DNA of 64,000 nucleotides from Aphelocoma coerulescens (lineage: Eukaryota > Chordata > Aves > Passeriformes > Corvidae): contig NC_091017.1 in assembly GCF_041296385.1 (NCBI RefSeq), forward strand, positions 15,122,001 to 15,186,000, in the 5' to 3' direction. A program made the position numbers and the translations under genes. A model generated the notes under the pieces. The model was not told the DNA's origin. It saw only the letters and a list, made by a program, of their open reading frames with translations, and did not search any database. Positions 34,191 through 49,400 of this stretch are shown here, piece after piece. The stretch's first letter is position 1. The number at the start of each line of letters is the position of its first letter.

Positions 34191-35934
34191 TATTTTATGA
34201 CCCCAGTTCTGTACTTGATACTGAAGTACCTCAGCATCTTCTGGCAGCACAAAAATACCATGACCAGCATCTGTTGTATTCCTTTGTATTCCTTTTTTCC
34301 TCCTCTCCCATCTCCACCCAGGGGAAAAGCCCAGGTAAGAAAGCTTTATGTGAAAAGCATTTAATCACACATTACTAAATACTGCAGAAAGAAAAAGCAG
34401 TATGAAATACATGTACTGCCTTGCCTGAAAAGCTTGATTTCAGGAAAATAAGACAAGCTACATATAGCAAAGTTTCAGTGCAAATTAGTGCAGCTTCATT
34501 TCACTGCTGATGCTCTCAAAGGTCACAGAGAAAGCCTTGGGGGAGTTGCACTCATCCATCTGGCAGAGCACAGCCTGTGTAAACAGAACAGCAGAGACAA
34601 GAAATGCCAACCTCTTTTTCTTTCCAGACCAGCTTTATGCAGATTTGAAACCACTCTCTTGTTTCAAACCAGCTTTTCCTGCCATTTTCACAGAAGCTCT
34701 GGCATTTGTAGGCAATGCTTGACTTTATTCCTAAATGTGTATCTCATCAAAACCTGATCTTGCAGCAGTGCTGGGTGTTACAATCATGTACAGTGCGAGG
34801 GTACATTTAGCACCTGGCAGGAATTGTATTTTCCTGTTGTTCCCCTCTGCTATATAAATATATAAAAATGTACACTTTAGTTAGCATGCAAGTACAAGTA
34901 TTGTGCAAAGAATTGCAACAGAGGTTACAGGCTCATCAACTATTCTGTAATAAATGTAGCAATTAATGGATTATTTCCACAACATCTGTTATTGCAATAA
35001 CAGAGTACTTAGAGTGAATAATTTTATAGTAACTCCCTGGGGTTCTTTTCCCCCCCAAATCCACACAAAACTGTATCAAACTTTGGAAAAGCACCACTAA
35101 GCACAAATAAACCTTTAGGGCAACTGGGTTTTCTTATGTGGGTACTACCTCACCTGCTTAGATATGTATGCACAGCTATGCTGGAATAAGCATCGTCTGC
35201 CTTTTGAATGTAACACAAATAAACCAGTACAGAATTTAATATTATCTATTTGTTTTTTCAAAAATATATCTTAATTAAAAGGGCAAGGCATTAAGAGACA
35301 GACTTACATAGCCTCAAGTCGTGGCAAGTATTGCTTCTGCCCTCGGGGGCCAACTATTGTTAGAGCCAACTTCACATTTTTTCATGTTTCCAAATCCCAT
35401 TGTGCCTTAGGCACTTAAATATCAGTAACGGGATTCCCCTGTGGGCACTCAGTGTACCAGTGGAAATGAAACATGCTGCCTCTGGGAAGTGCTGGGTTTA
35501 AATCCTTGACCTAGTTTAATACATAGTGCAGTCAAATATTGCATTTATCCAAACTGTGTAAGCCACTATGAAGTATCACAAGTATGGGTTTAGAGGCATG
35601 TTTCTGCTAAATAAAGGCTTATAAAGAACTTATTCAATTGATACCTATGATTTCTCTAATGCTACAACAAAATGAGCAGTAGAATACTCGCATTTTCATC
35701 AATTTTTCACCATAACCCCTTTCTGTCAACCATTCAACATCTAACACCCCCACTGGATTTGAAAATTCCTGTTTATTTCTAGAACCTCAACATAATCAAC
35801 CTGAGTAACAAGCCCCCAGTTTAACTAAAGTTTATCTTACTTTTGCTTTACTGAGAAGAGACACCCAATTTCACACAGAAGTGCGGTGTGTAGGTGTGCC
35901 AGTACACTGGCTACCATAATTCAAAACTAATTTC

Positions 35935-36428
35935 ACGCCCTCACGAGACCCCACCTGGAATACTGCATCCAGCTCTGGGGTTCTCAGCACAAGAAAGCCA
36001 TGGACCCTGTCAGAGCAGATTCAGAGGTCATGGAGATGCTCAGAGGGCTGGAGCACCACTCCTATGAACATTGGCTGAGAGAACTGGGGTTGTTTTTCAT
36101 GGAGAAGGTTCCAGCGCTTATGAAAAATGAGGGAGACAGACTTTTTAGAGGAGCAGATAGTGATAGGACAAGAGGGAATGGCTTTAAACTAAAAGAAGAG
36201 ATTTAGATTGGATGTTAAGAAGAAATTCTTTACTGTGAGGGTGATGAAGCACTGGCAGAGGTTGCCCAAGGAAGCTGCGAATGCCCCATCCCTGGTGTTC
36301 AAGGCCAGGCTGGGTGGGGCTCTGAAAAACCCGGGCCAGTGAAAAATGTCCCTGCCTATGGCAGGGGGATTGGAAGTAGGTGATCTTTAAGGTTTCTTCC
36401 AACCCAAACCAGCCTATGGATCTGTAAT
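35935..36428 (+). mobile_element. CR1 LINE 3' fragment, sense
   Basis: Includes CTGGAATACTGCATCCAGCT, GATGCTCAGAGGGCTGGAGC, TTTAGATTGGATGTTAAGAA, GGAAGTAGGTGATCTTTAAG and CTTCCAACCCAAACCAGCCT. The order is that of a CR1 reverse-transcriptase end plus 3' UTR. The frame is broken by stops. Confidence 0.9.
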
Positions 36429-37253
36429 TTAATGCACCAGGCTGCCCCAGCTTTCAAGTCTGCCTTAATGTGCAGGCCATTGTCAAGTACTACACACCAG
36501 CTTTGAAGTTTACTGAATCTCAACTGACGAAGGTTCAGGCATCCTCAAAACTACTTTCATGAAGCTTAACCTTTTGGTGGAGAAAATCTGCTTCAGATAC
36601 CTTTAAAAATCCTGACTAGTGCAACTGACACATGCCCATGGGGTCTCAGAACTTGACAGGGCTTCTCAAAGGTCAGTTCTTTAAGACTTCATCTTTATTT
36701 TGTCTTCACATTTAAGCAAGAAAATAAAAAACCTTAAAGAAAAGTAAACTTTCTGTTTGGAAGACTGCTTCAGAAGCATCTTGAAAGAATTATCTCAGGG
36801 AATTGCCAGAGGCTGGGTACGAATTTGATATTTGCATTTTTAAAAAAGGCTTAAACCAGGCAACACCTATGACCTCTTGCACAACTCTGGGGCAACTTTG
36901 TTATGAGTTGCAGCTCTATTTCTCTCCTTCCATTAGCTACACTTAGAGTACAGAGAATCCTGCAAGCAGGAACTTTGGAGTAGCTCACTCAAGTGCAAGT
37001 GTACTAAAGGGAATATCCAAAGATACTATATAAGTGAGCTGTGAACATAAGCTCCCAGCAGAAGTACACAGCAGGCAGTCTGTCCAACCCCCAAAGCACT
37101 CCTAGGGCTATGTCTAAAACCAGGAATGAATTATGATTCTGTCCTATTGCTCAAGAAGTTCATAATCCAAACCTGCAAATGAAGTCCACTTTCCAGGAAA
37201 CATTCTGAACTCAGAACTCACTCAAAAATGTGGTATACAAAAGGCATTAAATA

Positions 37254-37259
37254 TTTATT
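37254..37259 (-). terminator. HELQ: Probable HELQ poly(A) signal (AATAAA)
   Basis: Canonical hexamer on the minus strand about 80 bp after the HELQ stop codon, giving a short 3' UTR. Confidence 0.65.
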
Positions 37260-37340
37260 AAATTACAGCATCTTTAAACAGGAGAGGTAAAAAACTTTAA
37301 AATATCCAAATTTTGGATTCATGATTTTTCTTCATGAGAG

Positions 37341-37427
37341 TCAGTGGGTCCCTGGAATATCTGTTGGCACCTTTAAGAGTTCTTCAACTTCTTCCTGTAA
37401 AGCCTCAGCTTTTTCACTCAACAGCAT
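37341..37427 (-). CDS. HELQ: HELQ exon 18 (last)
   Basis: Residues 1026-1053 and the TGA stop: [20 protein letters not shown] plus PTDIPGTH. The end is several residues shorter than in human. Acceptor TTGTAG. Confidence 0.95.
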   Translation of the reverse strand: MLLSEKAEALQEEVEELLKVPTDIPGTH

Positions 37428-40400
37428 CTACAATAAGAAAAAACAAAGAAACAAAAATTAGAAAACAAATACAAGCAGTGGCTATAACTCTTAGACAGAT
37501 TAAAACACCAGTGTTTCTTTCCAAACTTGCACCTGGGTCTGTAAAAGACTTCTGCTGCTGCTCCCAGGACTGCAGCAGCTTTGCCTCAAAGGACTAATAT
37601 TTGCACCAACATTTTTTTTCTGATTAGAGTACACCCATATAAAAAGCAGTCACACAAAAATTCATACAGCACACAGTTGGTTTTCTGGATTCTGCCATCA
37701 CACAATATGCCAAATTTACAGAACATAAACAGTTTTGTCTGGAACTATTAAGGAACACTGTTAACCTTAGATATTTATTTTCCATGTTGGAGTAAACATT
37801 TTTAAAGTTGTGCCTGCTGAGTTGCCAACTTCTTCCCTTATTTGAAATTTCTTACTACAGCATTTTACACCAGACATACAGGACTCCTGATATCAGCAGT
37901 TGTTTAATCCACTGCCCTGACGGTTTGTTGCTGGCAGTTGGAGAAGAACAGGACCTCATGCAAGCACTCTTCTAACTTCCCAGTGAGAGAAAACTCCATA
38001 AATTTACTATCTGACTATGAGAGTAGGCTAGATTGCTAGATTTTGCATTGGTGTAGATAAGGGATCTGCATATATCACTTTCTTTTGGCTCCCACAGCAG
38101 CAAAATAAAAAAGCAGCAAGAAGCCTACAGCAACATTATCTGAACGTGACCGTTTAAGTGCATAACCCCCAAAGTTAACATATTTACTTTGTGAAAATGT
38201 ACAAACCAAAACTTTCTAATTGACTGCCTTATTTTTACACCAACCATGCATCCTTTTATTCTGGACATTCCCTTACTTCACCAAGAGCTTGCTCTTTTCG
38301 TAGAATCAAACGTGAAGCCAATGCCATTGCAACAGCAGATAATGAATGGAGATAGAGAGAGAATACCATCACTTGATAAAGTACTTCCTGGAAGTTTTTG
38401 TTTAGACACAACTCAGTGTTTGTTACAGAACCAGCATATTTAAAATGGGAAAGAAAGGAAAGAATAACAGGGCATGACAAAGCAACCTGAATAGGTGAGG
38501 TTAACCATGCACCTTGCTGGTTTCCATTTCTACAACCCTAAAAGTCCTGTCCTTGTGTCACAACTACCACTAGAACCTCTGTAAGATAAGTCCTGAGATA
38601 TTGGCAGAACTGAGCATTTCCAGCACAGAGACCACTGTAGTCATTCAATTCCCACATTTCATCAGACAAGCTGTCAAGCATTTTTGCCCTTTGCTGCCCC
38701 TCTGAAAAGCAGCACCACTTGGCACTATCCTGTATACAACAGATTGTTCTTAGCACAGATCAGTGTTTGGATCACAAACATACACGAGTGCCTTCACCAG
38801 TAAACCAAATCCTTCCCTTGTAATGTCATTCAGACATCCATTTTTGACATACTGGGAGTTCTGAAGCAGGTTTTTATACCTTTGTTTCTAACTCACCTTT
38901 GCAGATGAAACAATTTGTTTGGCTTGACGTCGTGACAAGTGCTCAATCATCTTGACCAGAGTTTCTGGATTTGCATTAGCCAAGTGAGCTAAAGTTTTGT
39001 ACCCTGCATTGTAAAGCTGTTTTGCTCGTGCCTGAAAGTACAAAACTGTGCTAGATTATCAGAACGGGAAATAAGAATTACTGGTAAATGGCAACCTCTA
39101 CACCAGCCTCAAGCATTTCATTCTGCATATCAATCCAACTCTCTTTTTTCTCTTTCTAACATGAATACTCACTGAGAATCTTTATAGCCCAAAAGCCGAG
39201 CTTTACCACTAAGATTTACCACCCTAGCAATCTTAACTGGGCTCTCAGGAATCAATTTGCCTTTATTTTCTCTGAGCCTAGATGATACCAACTCTGCTGT
39301 CTTCTCTTATTGCCATGTTTCCTGCATTCACTGTCACTGACAGGAACGACAGTCCCACATTCTTTGGAGGTGTCTGTCTTGTTTAGCTTCTCAGATTAAA
39401 GCCTTACTACCACTAAACTCAATGGTTTTCTGGCAAACTGATTCTACAATAGGCTGGACAGGCAAGTTAAATCATTTTACAAAGAGCATAACCTTGGACT
39501 GAAGCCCCAAAAGAGCTTTTATTTTAATAGGAGTCTTTGATTCAGAGACTGGTTAAATTTCTTATTTAAAGTGCATGCAGCACTGCAAGTGATTGCCAAA
39601 GCCAAAGTTCCCAATAGGACTTTGCATATTTCTGTAAGGATCTTCTAACTTAAATATGTAAATTCTTATTCCTCTTTACTCCCGTGAACTGAAGAATCCT
39701 TACCACAAAAGAAACCTGGACTCTGTTTTCCAAGTAAGTATACAGCTAAATTATTGTCCAAATACAGTATTTTCACAGCTGCTGTGGCAGCAGGCAGAAG
39801 AAAAACATTGGCTCCAGCTCCCATTTCCTCAACAGCTCACTTTTCCTCCAACCTCCAGACTGTTGTGGAATATCCACATTATGCTGGAGTCCCGGTAACA
39901 AATTAGCTTGGTCTTTCACTTGAAAGGCACAGTAACATTTAGCACACAAGTTTACATTGAAAAGTTTCATCGAGCCAGGTTTACTGACCTCTAGAACCCC
40001 TGCTACCTCCATCAGAGGAATGAGTTCTGTCTTAACACAGTATGTCAACTGCTTGGTAAGTTCTGTCAGCAAGGCTTTATAAACCCAGAATTCTTCCAAT
40101 TCCTGCAGAGACAAAGATGGCTAAAAATCAGATCCAAAGTTCTGTATTTGGGGAATATGACTGACAAAACTCTCCTATGGCAACAAGAATATATTTGGCT
40201 TTCAGATGGGGGAAGCACAATTATTTCTAGTCATCCTTTCAGACAGTTGCAGAGGTGTTATTCAGCACTCTTCAGCTGAACATCCCAAAGCTGGGACAAT
40301 TCTAAAGGATAAGGAATGCATTATTTCAATTATCTCCCCAACAGCACTGACAGTGATCAAAGCCCTGTACAATTTGTATATTTTCACATTCTCAGTGCAT

Positions 40401-43400
40401 AAAGCTTACTTTTACTATCAGAAATGTCATTGTATGAGCATGCTCTGCTCAATAGGAAAGATAACTTTGAACAGGAAAGGTGAAGAAACATTTTTGCACA
40501 GGAAAGGTGAAATACCACACCTGTATTCAGTTCTAAAGTAAGAGAACCAAACTCCAGAGTTTGCAAAACCAAACCACAAAGAATTTATTTACATTCTTTT
40601 AACTCAGTACCTCACAGAAATGTAGAAGACAAGATGCAAAGGAGGCAGCAGAATTGAGGAGATTTTGCACATATCCTCGGGACATGTTAAATTTCTCCGA
40701 AACACTCCATATATTGGTCTCTTTCAGTAGGGTATAAAGGACAAATGTCAGGTAGAGCCTGTTCACCACAGCCATGTCCACATTCTAGGAATAAAACAAG
40801 CTAGAATGCAGAGCCAGTATCACACTGCAGGTGTTCTGTTAGTACTACAAGGCAAATCTTTTCACCTCTACTCCCTTCACAGCTTTAAAACATTTCTATA
40901 TTACACACAAAGACATTAAAACATTAAGAAAACCAACCAATGAGGTTAAAAGAACTTTAACAATCAGAACAGTAATAAACAACACTAGCAGAAAAATAAT
41001 CTAGAATTCGTAAATAATCATATGAAATGACTAAACTTTTATCTTAGGTATGAGAAATCTCCAACCTACCTTTCTGATGGCTTGACCAGAAGCCTTTTTT
41101 GTAATAAAGCTTTCAGGTACTCCCACAATATCTGCTACTTTTTGCTCTGCTGCACTTAGCTGGTTGAACTAAAATAAGATTTTATAAAGAATTTTCAGAT
41201 ATTTTCATATTGTAGGAAACACAAGTGTATTATTTACAGTGAAACAAGGCTTTTCTGTATCTCTGTAGAATCAGTAGAGTAGTACTACAATCACTAGTCA
41301 CAGGCAGATCTGAGGCTTCTTTGCCTACTTGTTTGAATTATCTGTAACTGTCCATCTCTGAATGCCACATTTTAACAGAATTAAATAGATTTTAGTGCTT
41401 CCCCAGTAAAAAATAAGCATATTTCCCATCAAATTGTTACTCCACTACATGTCCTATGTGTACAAACCCCCTGCAAATTTAATACCCAGGATTACTGAAC
41501 GCCCCAATGCATGTTTGCTAGCAAATTCTCACCTGTCTCAAGTATATCATCCAATCTGGGCTACAGCTCAAAGTCAAATCATAGGGAGTTGCCAGGTATA
41601 GGAGATGAAGATTGCTCTCAAGAATCAGCCCCTCCAAACCCTTCTTCAATTCTCTGTACAGAAGATTGCAGTATGCCAAGTCTATAGAGCCTAGAATAAG
41701 CACAGAGGGTAAGAATAAGTACAATTATAAACAGGCACACAGAGTTAAACGAAGTACATTTTAATATAGAATCAGTCTTTGTCTTCCACAAAAGCTTGTT
41801 ATGCCATCTGAACTGGAGAGAAGTATCTGTAATGTGAATAACTGTTCTGACCTAACATGAGCAGTGAAGCCAAACTGAGGAGAGGCAGTCACCTATTTCC
41901 ATGCATGGTCATTCTGTGTGGTTTTGGAGTGCTTTGCAAAATGCCTTGGCTTTAATGAAATCCTGCAATAATGCTGTAGATTGAAGGAACCCTTCAGATT
42001 CATCCTATTTCAATTGCATTCCATACCCCAAAATCTTTATGATATACAGGAAAAGAGAACTTCCTGATAAATTTTTTTTATTACAATTGGTCTACATGTC
42101 ATATACTCCCTTTCCCTCTTAAGCTTTCCAAGAAATCCTTCTGGTTACAATAACCTGTTCATAACAATGAATTATAAAACAAGGTCCTGAGTCACTATGA
42201 TTACAACCACTAAATCAAATCTTTAAGTCATTTTTAAGGGGTATAGTTCTGCTTTTGTTCCCACTGGGATCAATATTATTACATGTCATTCCCACTGCGT
42301 TCAGTCATGGGCTACTTCACTCCCACTTTCAGTCCAGTACATCATGCAGTAAAACTGTTTCTCTGCAACTCATTTTTCATTGCAGTTTAATAAGAAGAAT
42401 AAAAAAAGCCTTACCCTTATATGTAGCTTTACCCAGGGGTGTGATTGTCAGTGTACATTTGGAATTGTGGTCCTTCTCAGATATTCTTCCTTTTAGGAGT
42501 CCTTTTTCTTTTAGATTTTCCAGCCCATCTTTAATTATCTCTGAGAGGCTCTTCTCTTTGGGCAGCAGCTGCTGCTGAACACCCAGCAATGTACAGCACA
42601 TAAAATTGTTCACTTCCTCATGGGTAACTGCTATCTGCATCAGTTTGGGAAAGGATTAGCATATTTGAAGTTATAATTTCACACACTTAATAAGATATAG
42701 GAAAAAAATACCGAATAAAGAAGGAGTTTGTGTTTCTATAGGAATACATCCCAACAAATAGAATGATAGGTACTCAGTGGTGGATCTGATGGGACTGCTC
42801 TCCATCTGTTCTATTATTATAGATACTGCATCATGTTAACTTGTTTCCACTGTTTTATTTGTATTCTGAATCAAGTATCAAAAATAGAAATATTAATATT
42901 GTATAGTATAATAAAGTAGATAAAATTTTTGCTTTTACACATAAAGTAATTGTGTTAAATGATTACTTAATAAGTGAGTTAAGTGAAAAGATTAATCAAA
43001 TTTTTGTCCTTATCTGATTAGAAGCTGTCCTGAACTTGTAAGTCCAAGTGTTTAAGCAGTCTGTCTTTTTCTACAGACTCAACAAGTGATATTTTCTTGG
43101 CATTTCCAAGCACTTAAGTTACTCAGAGAGAAGATTTAATCGATACCTTCAGTCCAACCAAAGATAACAACAGGCTCTGCATTCCCTTGGTCAACTCCAG
43201 CAGAAGATTGCTGTAGCAATTCTCCAAAGGACTGTGAACTAAATCCTGAACCTAAAATTATCAAGGAATATATTAGTACAGAGTAATATTCATGCATTAA
43301 TTTTACACTTAACCCCCCCGCCAGTTTTCTTTATAAGCTGAATCATGTATATAAGTGTAAACATCTGAGGTTTACAGTTGATACCTGAAAACAAACCACA

Positions 43401-46400
43401 TAAAGGTACTATTACATAAGTCAAATACTCACAGTTTTAAGAAGTGAACAAAAATTAAGCTAGGCAGCTCAGCTTGTCCTGTTTTTTCCACCATCTTAAC
43501 CCAGCAATTTAAATTAGCAAAAGCTTTTTAAAATTTACCAAGTGTTTGTCTTTTTCTTGCACTATGAGAATACTTTCTCCAGCACTGTCAATACCAGCTC
43601 GACCAGCTCTTCCAATCATTTGTTTATACTGATTCTTCTTCAGGAAGTCATTGGCAACATAAGGAGCCCTGAGAATCACCCTACAAAGAAGCCTTTAATA
43701 AGTTATGCTTTATATTCGAATTACTAAAGCAGCAATAAAATGTTACAAATTCAAAATCATTCTTTGTATGTGCCCCTTACCTAGTAACTAATAAAAATCA
43801 AATGCACCTCTTTGGACAGATGTGTAGATCAATTGTAAAGCATTAAATTCCTTAAGGTGTATTAAATGTGCACACAGAAGTGGATTTTTAGCAGTCTTTG
43901 GTCACACAAGGTACAGCAGCCCCATAATCAGAACTTGTATGTGAAAAGATAATACATTTTTGTGTTAAAACATATTCCAACTGTAACTCCTTGGAAAAGA
44001 TTTATTTTACAATTTAAACACTGTTCTTAGGGCAGTATCTAAAGAAACCACTGTTGTCTTTAATAACCTTACTAAAAACACTGAAGCATTTTTCAATTTA
44101 TTAAAATTTCCTTAATCCATTTAGATAAGTGCTCTTCAGTTATGTACTCTGAGGTACTTCCTACTGATTCACATCTCCTACATAAATACTGCACAGTCTT
44201 GTGTCCCAAGTTGAACACAAAATCCCTTATACTTCCAATTTGCTGGTAAAAGCAGAAAAACACTTTAAATAGCACTGAGATTTCCACGTTATTAAAACAA
44301 TTATTTTTACAAAGCAAAAAGTCTATGCAAAAATTAAATGTTTCTGTTACTAACCTTCTAGCTGGCAGGTTGACTCCAGCAGCTAGAGTGGCTGTGCAAG
44401 CAAGCAGACACAGGACACCTGAAGAATAAGCTTCCTCTATGCTTTTTCTTTCATCATTTGTAAGGCCACCATGGTGATAGGCAATACCAAAAGGAATTGT
44501 TTGCCTCAAAACAGGACAGACAGTTCCATTTCCAATACTCTTTAGGTTCTTGATGAGATCTTGTTTCTCTTTCTCCCTGTGAGCTCTAAATTCTCTTGGA
44601 GGAGGAAAAGCATTTCTTTAGACTTTGACCAATCATTAACTAAAAAGAAAATAAAAACCAGGAGACATGCTTACTGTCTACTTCTGTTCATCATCCATTC
44701 CTCTAACATCTAGATTGGAGAAACAGTTATTTCCAGTAACTTCAAAGCAGCAACACACAGGAGGCTGATTTAGTTGCAATAGAACCCTTCTTATTTGGAA
44801 GCACAGGAACAGAAGGGATCAAATACTGGCTGGGTGTAGATATTGAGTGCACCAAACAAAGGATATAGGGCCAGTAGTGAAGGTTATAGGTGCAGCTAAA
44901 AATGGTTTCAATTTTGATAGCAAGGGAGGGGATTGTTCATTTTAATATAGCTTCTTTCTACATAAATTTCACTTTGCCAGATCATTATGAGTTGACAGAA
45001 TCATATTTAAATGAAGTCAATCTTACATCTTACTTTCTTTTCCTTGTTAATGAAGCCTGCTTTACACTTTACAACTTAGATTTCCAAAGTGGGTATGGAA
45101 CACAGATATTCAACTGACTACTAAAATACATGACCAAATACCAGGCTATAGAGAAAAATGTTTGTTTTCTAAGCTTCCAGCAACCAGTGCCAAAGTTAGA
45201 TTAATTTAGTATGCTTTTCCTTATTTTCTTTAGTGTTTGTCTTCTGACAATAATTTCTTCCAACTATTTTAGTATAAAAGTAAGAATTTTTTAAAAGGTT
45301 TTGTTTCATAAGCCTTTCACAGTTTGTTATCACTTACGCAGTTAGCAACTTTATATGATTCCATGTTCAAAGTATTTACTTCTAATCACCAGGGAAAGAC
45401 ATTTGCAAACTAGATGACAATAAATCCTAAGTTGTAAGCAATTATCTCACATATAATTAAAAAAAAAAAAAAGACAGAAACTTACTTCTTGAGGTACTTG
45501 CACACCATTGAAGCCACATTTTCACAGTTCTTTTTAGTGGGACAAAAGATAAGGCAGGAATATTTAGGAATAACTTCAGTAACCAGTGCAATGATGTGGT
45601 CAGGATCTGCTTTCTCTAGATTACTAGAATACTGTAACAAACATAGATTGACAAATATTTAAATTTAGAAGTTAAGTCATAACCTAAATATTCAATACTT
45701 GTTCTCAACCATCGCTTGAATACTCCCATTGGATTCAATGTGATGCAATTCCAAGAAGTTGTAGGATAAGCTTTTCTCCCAATCCTCACTTGAAAGACAT
45801 CTAACTTGAGGGATACATGGATACACAAGTCAAAGTCTTTGCTTTATCTCTTAATACTTAATTTTCTTTTAGCAACACTTGTGATACTGGCAGTCTACCA
45901 TAAGACACGTTTTTCTTTGTAAAAGTTGAAATGAATCCCTACAAGGCAGTAGTAAGCTGGCAAACCCCCCAAAAGATATCTTCTTTCAGAACTAAGAGTG
46001 ATCAACTGTTGAGAAAAGCTACCCCCAAACAGAAAACATCGAGTATCTGGAATACTCAAACACATTACTCTCCACACATCAAAATACTGAAGAAACCTCT
46101 ACCTTAAAGAGTAAAAAAGAAGTGAAAATCAAGTTAAGCATTCAGTATTTTAAGGCTTTTTTCCTTCCCAAAGCCTACCACTTCTTTCTCATGGGTACTA
46201 CAAATGAATGATCATGTTTAAGTAATTTCTCTAGTAAAAGGTCTGTAAGCAAATCAGTGTAAAATAATATCTTTCACAACAGTTCAAAGAAGCTATATGC
46301 ACTTTGTTTTTACCTTGAAATCAAGGAGACGTGAAAAAGCAAAGCCATTTTCTGTTTTGCTGTCAACTGCATAAATGGTGTCTCGTATCTTTATGTATTC

Positions 46401-49400
46401 TTTTAATTCTACCTAGCAAGATAGAAGCCACAAAGAGAACTTCAGTTAAATGACTCAGTTTTCTCTAAAGCTGTTGCTGATGTACAGCTACAGCTTTTTT
46501 CTAAGCATCACAGGTCATATACATACTTGTACACAAGCACATAGTTTTGAATTTTTAAAAGAAGTTCATTGTTTTAATTATTTGCCTTGATAAAGCATGG
46601 AATCATAATGGAGAACACCAAATATTGCATCCCATGAACTATTCATAAACCATGCCGTCCTGACAGCATACAAGCCCGAGCAGCACAGATTCTAGTTAAA
46701 TCAAATGGACTGCAATGGTTCATCACAGCAGCTGTAATTTAGGAATTGCTTTAGTTAAAATGAAACAAATGCCTTAGCACAGCAATATAAAGGGTATTCC
46801 ATCTGTGCATTTAGAAGTGCACAGTACAATTTATTGTACTGTTAGCAATTGAGAGCAATAGCAGGCCTTATACTGTGCAATTAAGCACAAAAGCTGGGAC
46901 ACGATCCTAAAGAGATTTACTATAATTTAAGGGCAAATATCTTCTTTACTAGTTCCTGGCAACTTGTATACATACTGGTCTGAAATCATTAGTGTAGTAC
47001 TCTGCTTGAAGGAACTTCTGCAGGTCTCCAACATTATTTAACGTCGCGCTCATTCCAATGATTTGTGTCTTTTCTGTAAAACAAGAAGTTAAAGTAAATT
47101 TGTTGTCACATTACCATTTTTTTAACCCTTCTGCTCAGTGTTTAAGTCATAAGACTCCTTCTTCATCATTAGTCATTCATGGTGCCAAAGTAGCAGGTTT
47201 GAAGGGAAAGGCAGCTACTAAAGAAATACTAACTAACTAAGAAATAATACTAAGTTACAAAGTACTACCAGAGACTTAAACGTAAAAACAGGGCATTTAA
47301 TTGGAATGGCTAAAGGGCTCCTACAAAGAAACAGAAGACGTTTGACAATACTCAAGATTTCCCAGAGATATATCGTAAGAGCTTCAAAAACATTAGAGGG
47401 TCAATTAACACTTAATGACTAAATGCTGTTAATACATGGAGTCATTACGTGCTTTTCAAAAGTAGCCAAAACAGCACAAATCCAGAGAGTGTGACTTCTC
47501 TCTAGAGAGGCCACAACTATGAAATGTTAATGACATTAATTGCAGCCATGACTCACTACTGGTGTAAAGAATTTTCGCCAGAGTAATTTCCAGAATTGCT
47601 CCACGACTGCCCTCACCGAGCATATGCAGCTGTGCACAGAAGGGAAAAAGAAAAGGCAAGAATGTTACTGAGTTGCCAGTATTTCTAAAACAACCTCCAA
47701 AATATATAGACCTAAATAAATACTACAGAACTGTGTTTGTTGGACTTCCTCATGATATCCCTCGTGTAAATTTGGATTGCTACGTTCAGATATATAACCT
47801 CACTTAAAAAGCATTTAAGAATCACAGGAAAACAGACTCAAGGGCAAATGTAGACGACAAGATTTACCTTACATAAACAAGATTTACCTTCCATTTAACT
47901 AGAGCACAACTGACACAGTTAACTCCTGACAGTAAACAGTCAGCCGTGGAGATCTTTGTATTCACCAGCCTAAGGCAATTCTAAACAAAACATGTTTTAA
48001 GCAGCCCTTAGAGTAAAAACATTCCTAGCAGCCAGCTTCCAGAAAAACTAGAAGTTAGTGCTTCAGCTGCCCTCTGTTTAGAAGCTACAGTGCTAAAGTA
48101 TGGTCAGTCAGCCTGAAGAATTCCATGAATTAAAATCCCTGTTAGATGCTATACACGTTATTCAATCCCACAACTAACCCTTGGTAGCACAAGTCAGCCC
48201 CAGCACTTAAAAGCACAGCAAGGGGCAATTCTCACAGTCAAATGTTACTTGGTATTTTTCTTTTTTTGTCAATGTTTCACTGGGTCACTATTACCACCAG
48301 ACACAAAGTTGCATGGTTACACCTCTAAGAGTTAAGTTCTGGGATTCATAAATACATTCCATACAATTAAAATTCTTTATGCATTTTTGTAACCCATTAG
48401 AGACTTCTAAATGACAAGTTATGCAGGAATTCACCATCAACCACTACCACAGTAGATCTCTCCACATAAAATTTATTACTCTGAAATAGCAATAAATGCT
48501 TCATTTAAAGAAAAATAACTTTCAGAATTACAGAATCATGTACCAATTCAGAACACAAAAACCAAAAGTAATTTCATGATGAACACTCTAAGCTAAACCG
48601 ATCAAGCAAAAAACTGCTCCTTCCTAAATAATTGCTTATTAGGAACCTAAAGAACTTGCATCTGATAAATCTGAGTACATCTTGTGGCCTACCTCATCTA
48701 CCACAACCAGGCCGACGTCATCGATTCTTTCTGTTTCGATTAAGGAGTTCACCAGAGCATGTCCTTTTTCTATAGTAGCAATATAAAGAGATTTTTTTAC
48801 TCTCCTTTTGATTGGTGGAAATCTTCCTTTACTTCCTGCATATTCTTCAACCAGGAAACCCAATTCTATCCCAAAACTCGATAAACCCCTAACCTATAAG
48901 AGAAAATCAATTAGAGAATAAATTCATGCTCATTTTGGATTTCAGAGCTGCCTCAAGAACTCAATGTACATAAAACCAACCCACATCACAATCAGCTGCT
49001 TGAATTAGTGAACACATATTAGCTAAGAATACCTATTCCAGCTACAAAACTGAAGCATCTACACATATTATCAAACTGGGTTTCATCTGTTCTCTGAAAC
49101 TAACTTTACCTTTATGCCAAAAAATGTTAGTTTTTATTTCAAGATCACTTCCTTAGCAAGCTGGGCAGCACAAAACATCACAAAAAGCCATTATTTCAAA
49201 ATTCAGCACCCTTTACTTCATAACTCAACATCTTCACCTCATCATTTATGTCTGTTCCATTACAAAATTACTGACCCTCAGAGCAGCACTTAGGAGAGGT
49301 CACTCACTTCCCACCATATGTTCATAAAAGCCATGGGAGCTTGCTGAAAACCAGGCAAGTGAGCAAGTAAAAAAGCATATCAGAAATACTGTATCCAGAC

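Larger units (their letters stand above)
31651..37340. other. Intergenic DNA between HPSE and HELQ
   Basis: No exon recognised on either strand. Besides the microsatellite and CR1 copy listed separately, it appears to be unique AT-moderate DNA. The right end includes the HELQ 3' UTR, which is short if the nearest poly(A) signal is used. Confidence 0.55.

Noticed and set aside
36000..36206. 68-codon frame starting MDPVRADSEVMEML
   Set aside because: It is part of a decayed CR1 copy, not a host gene.
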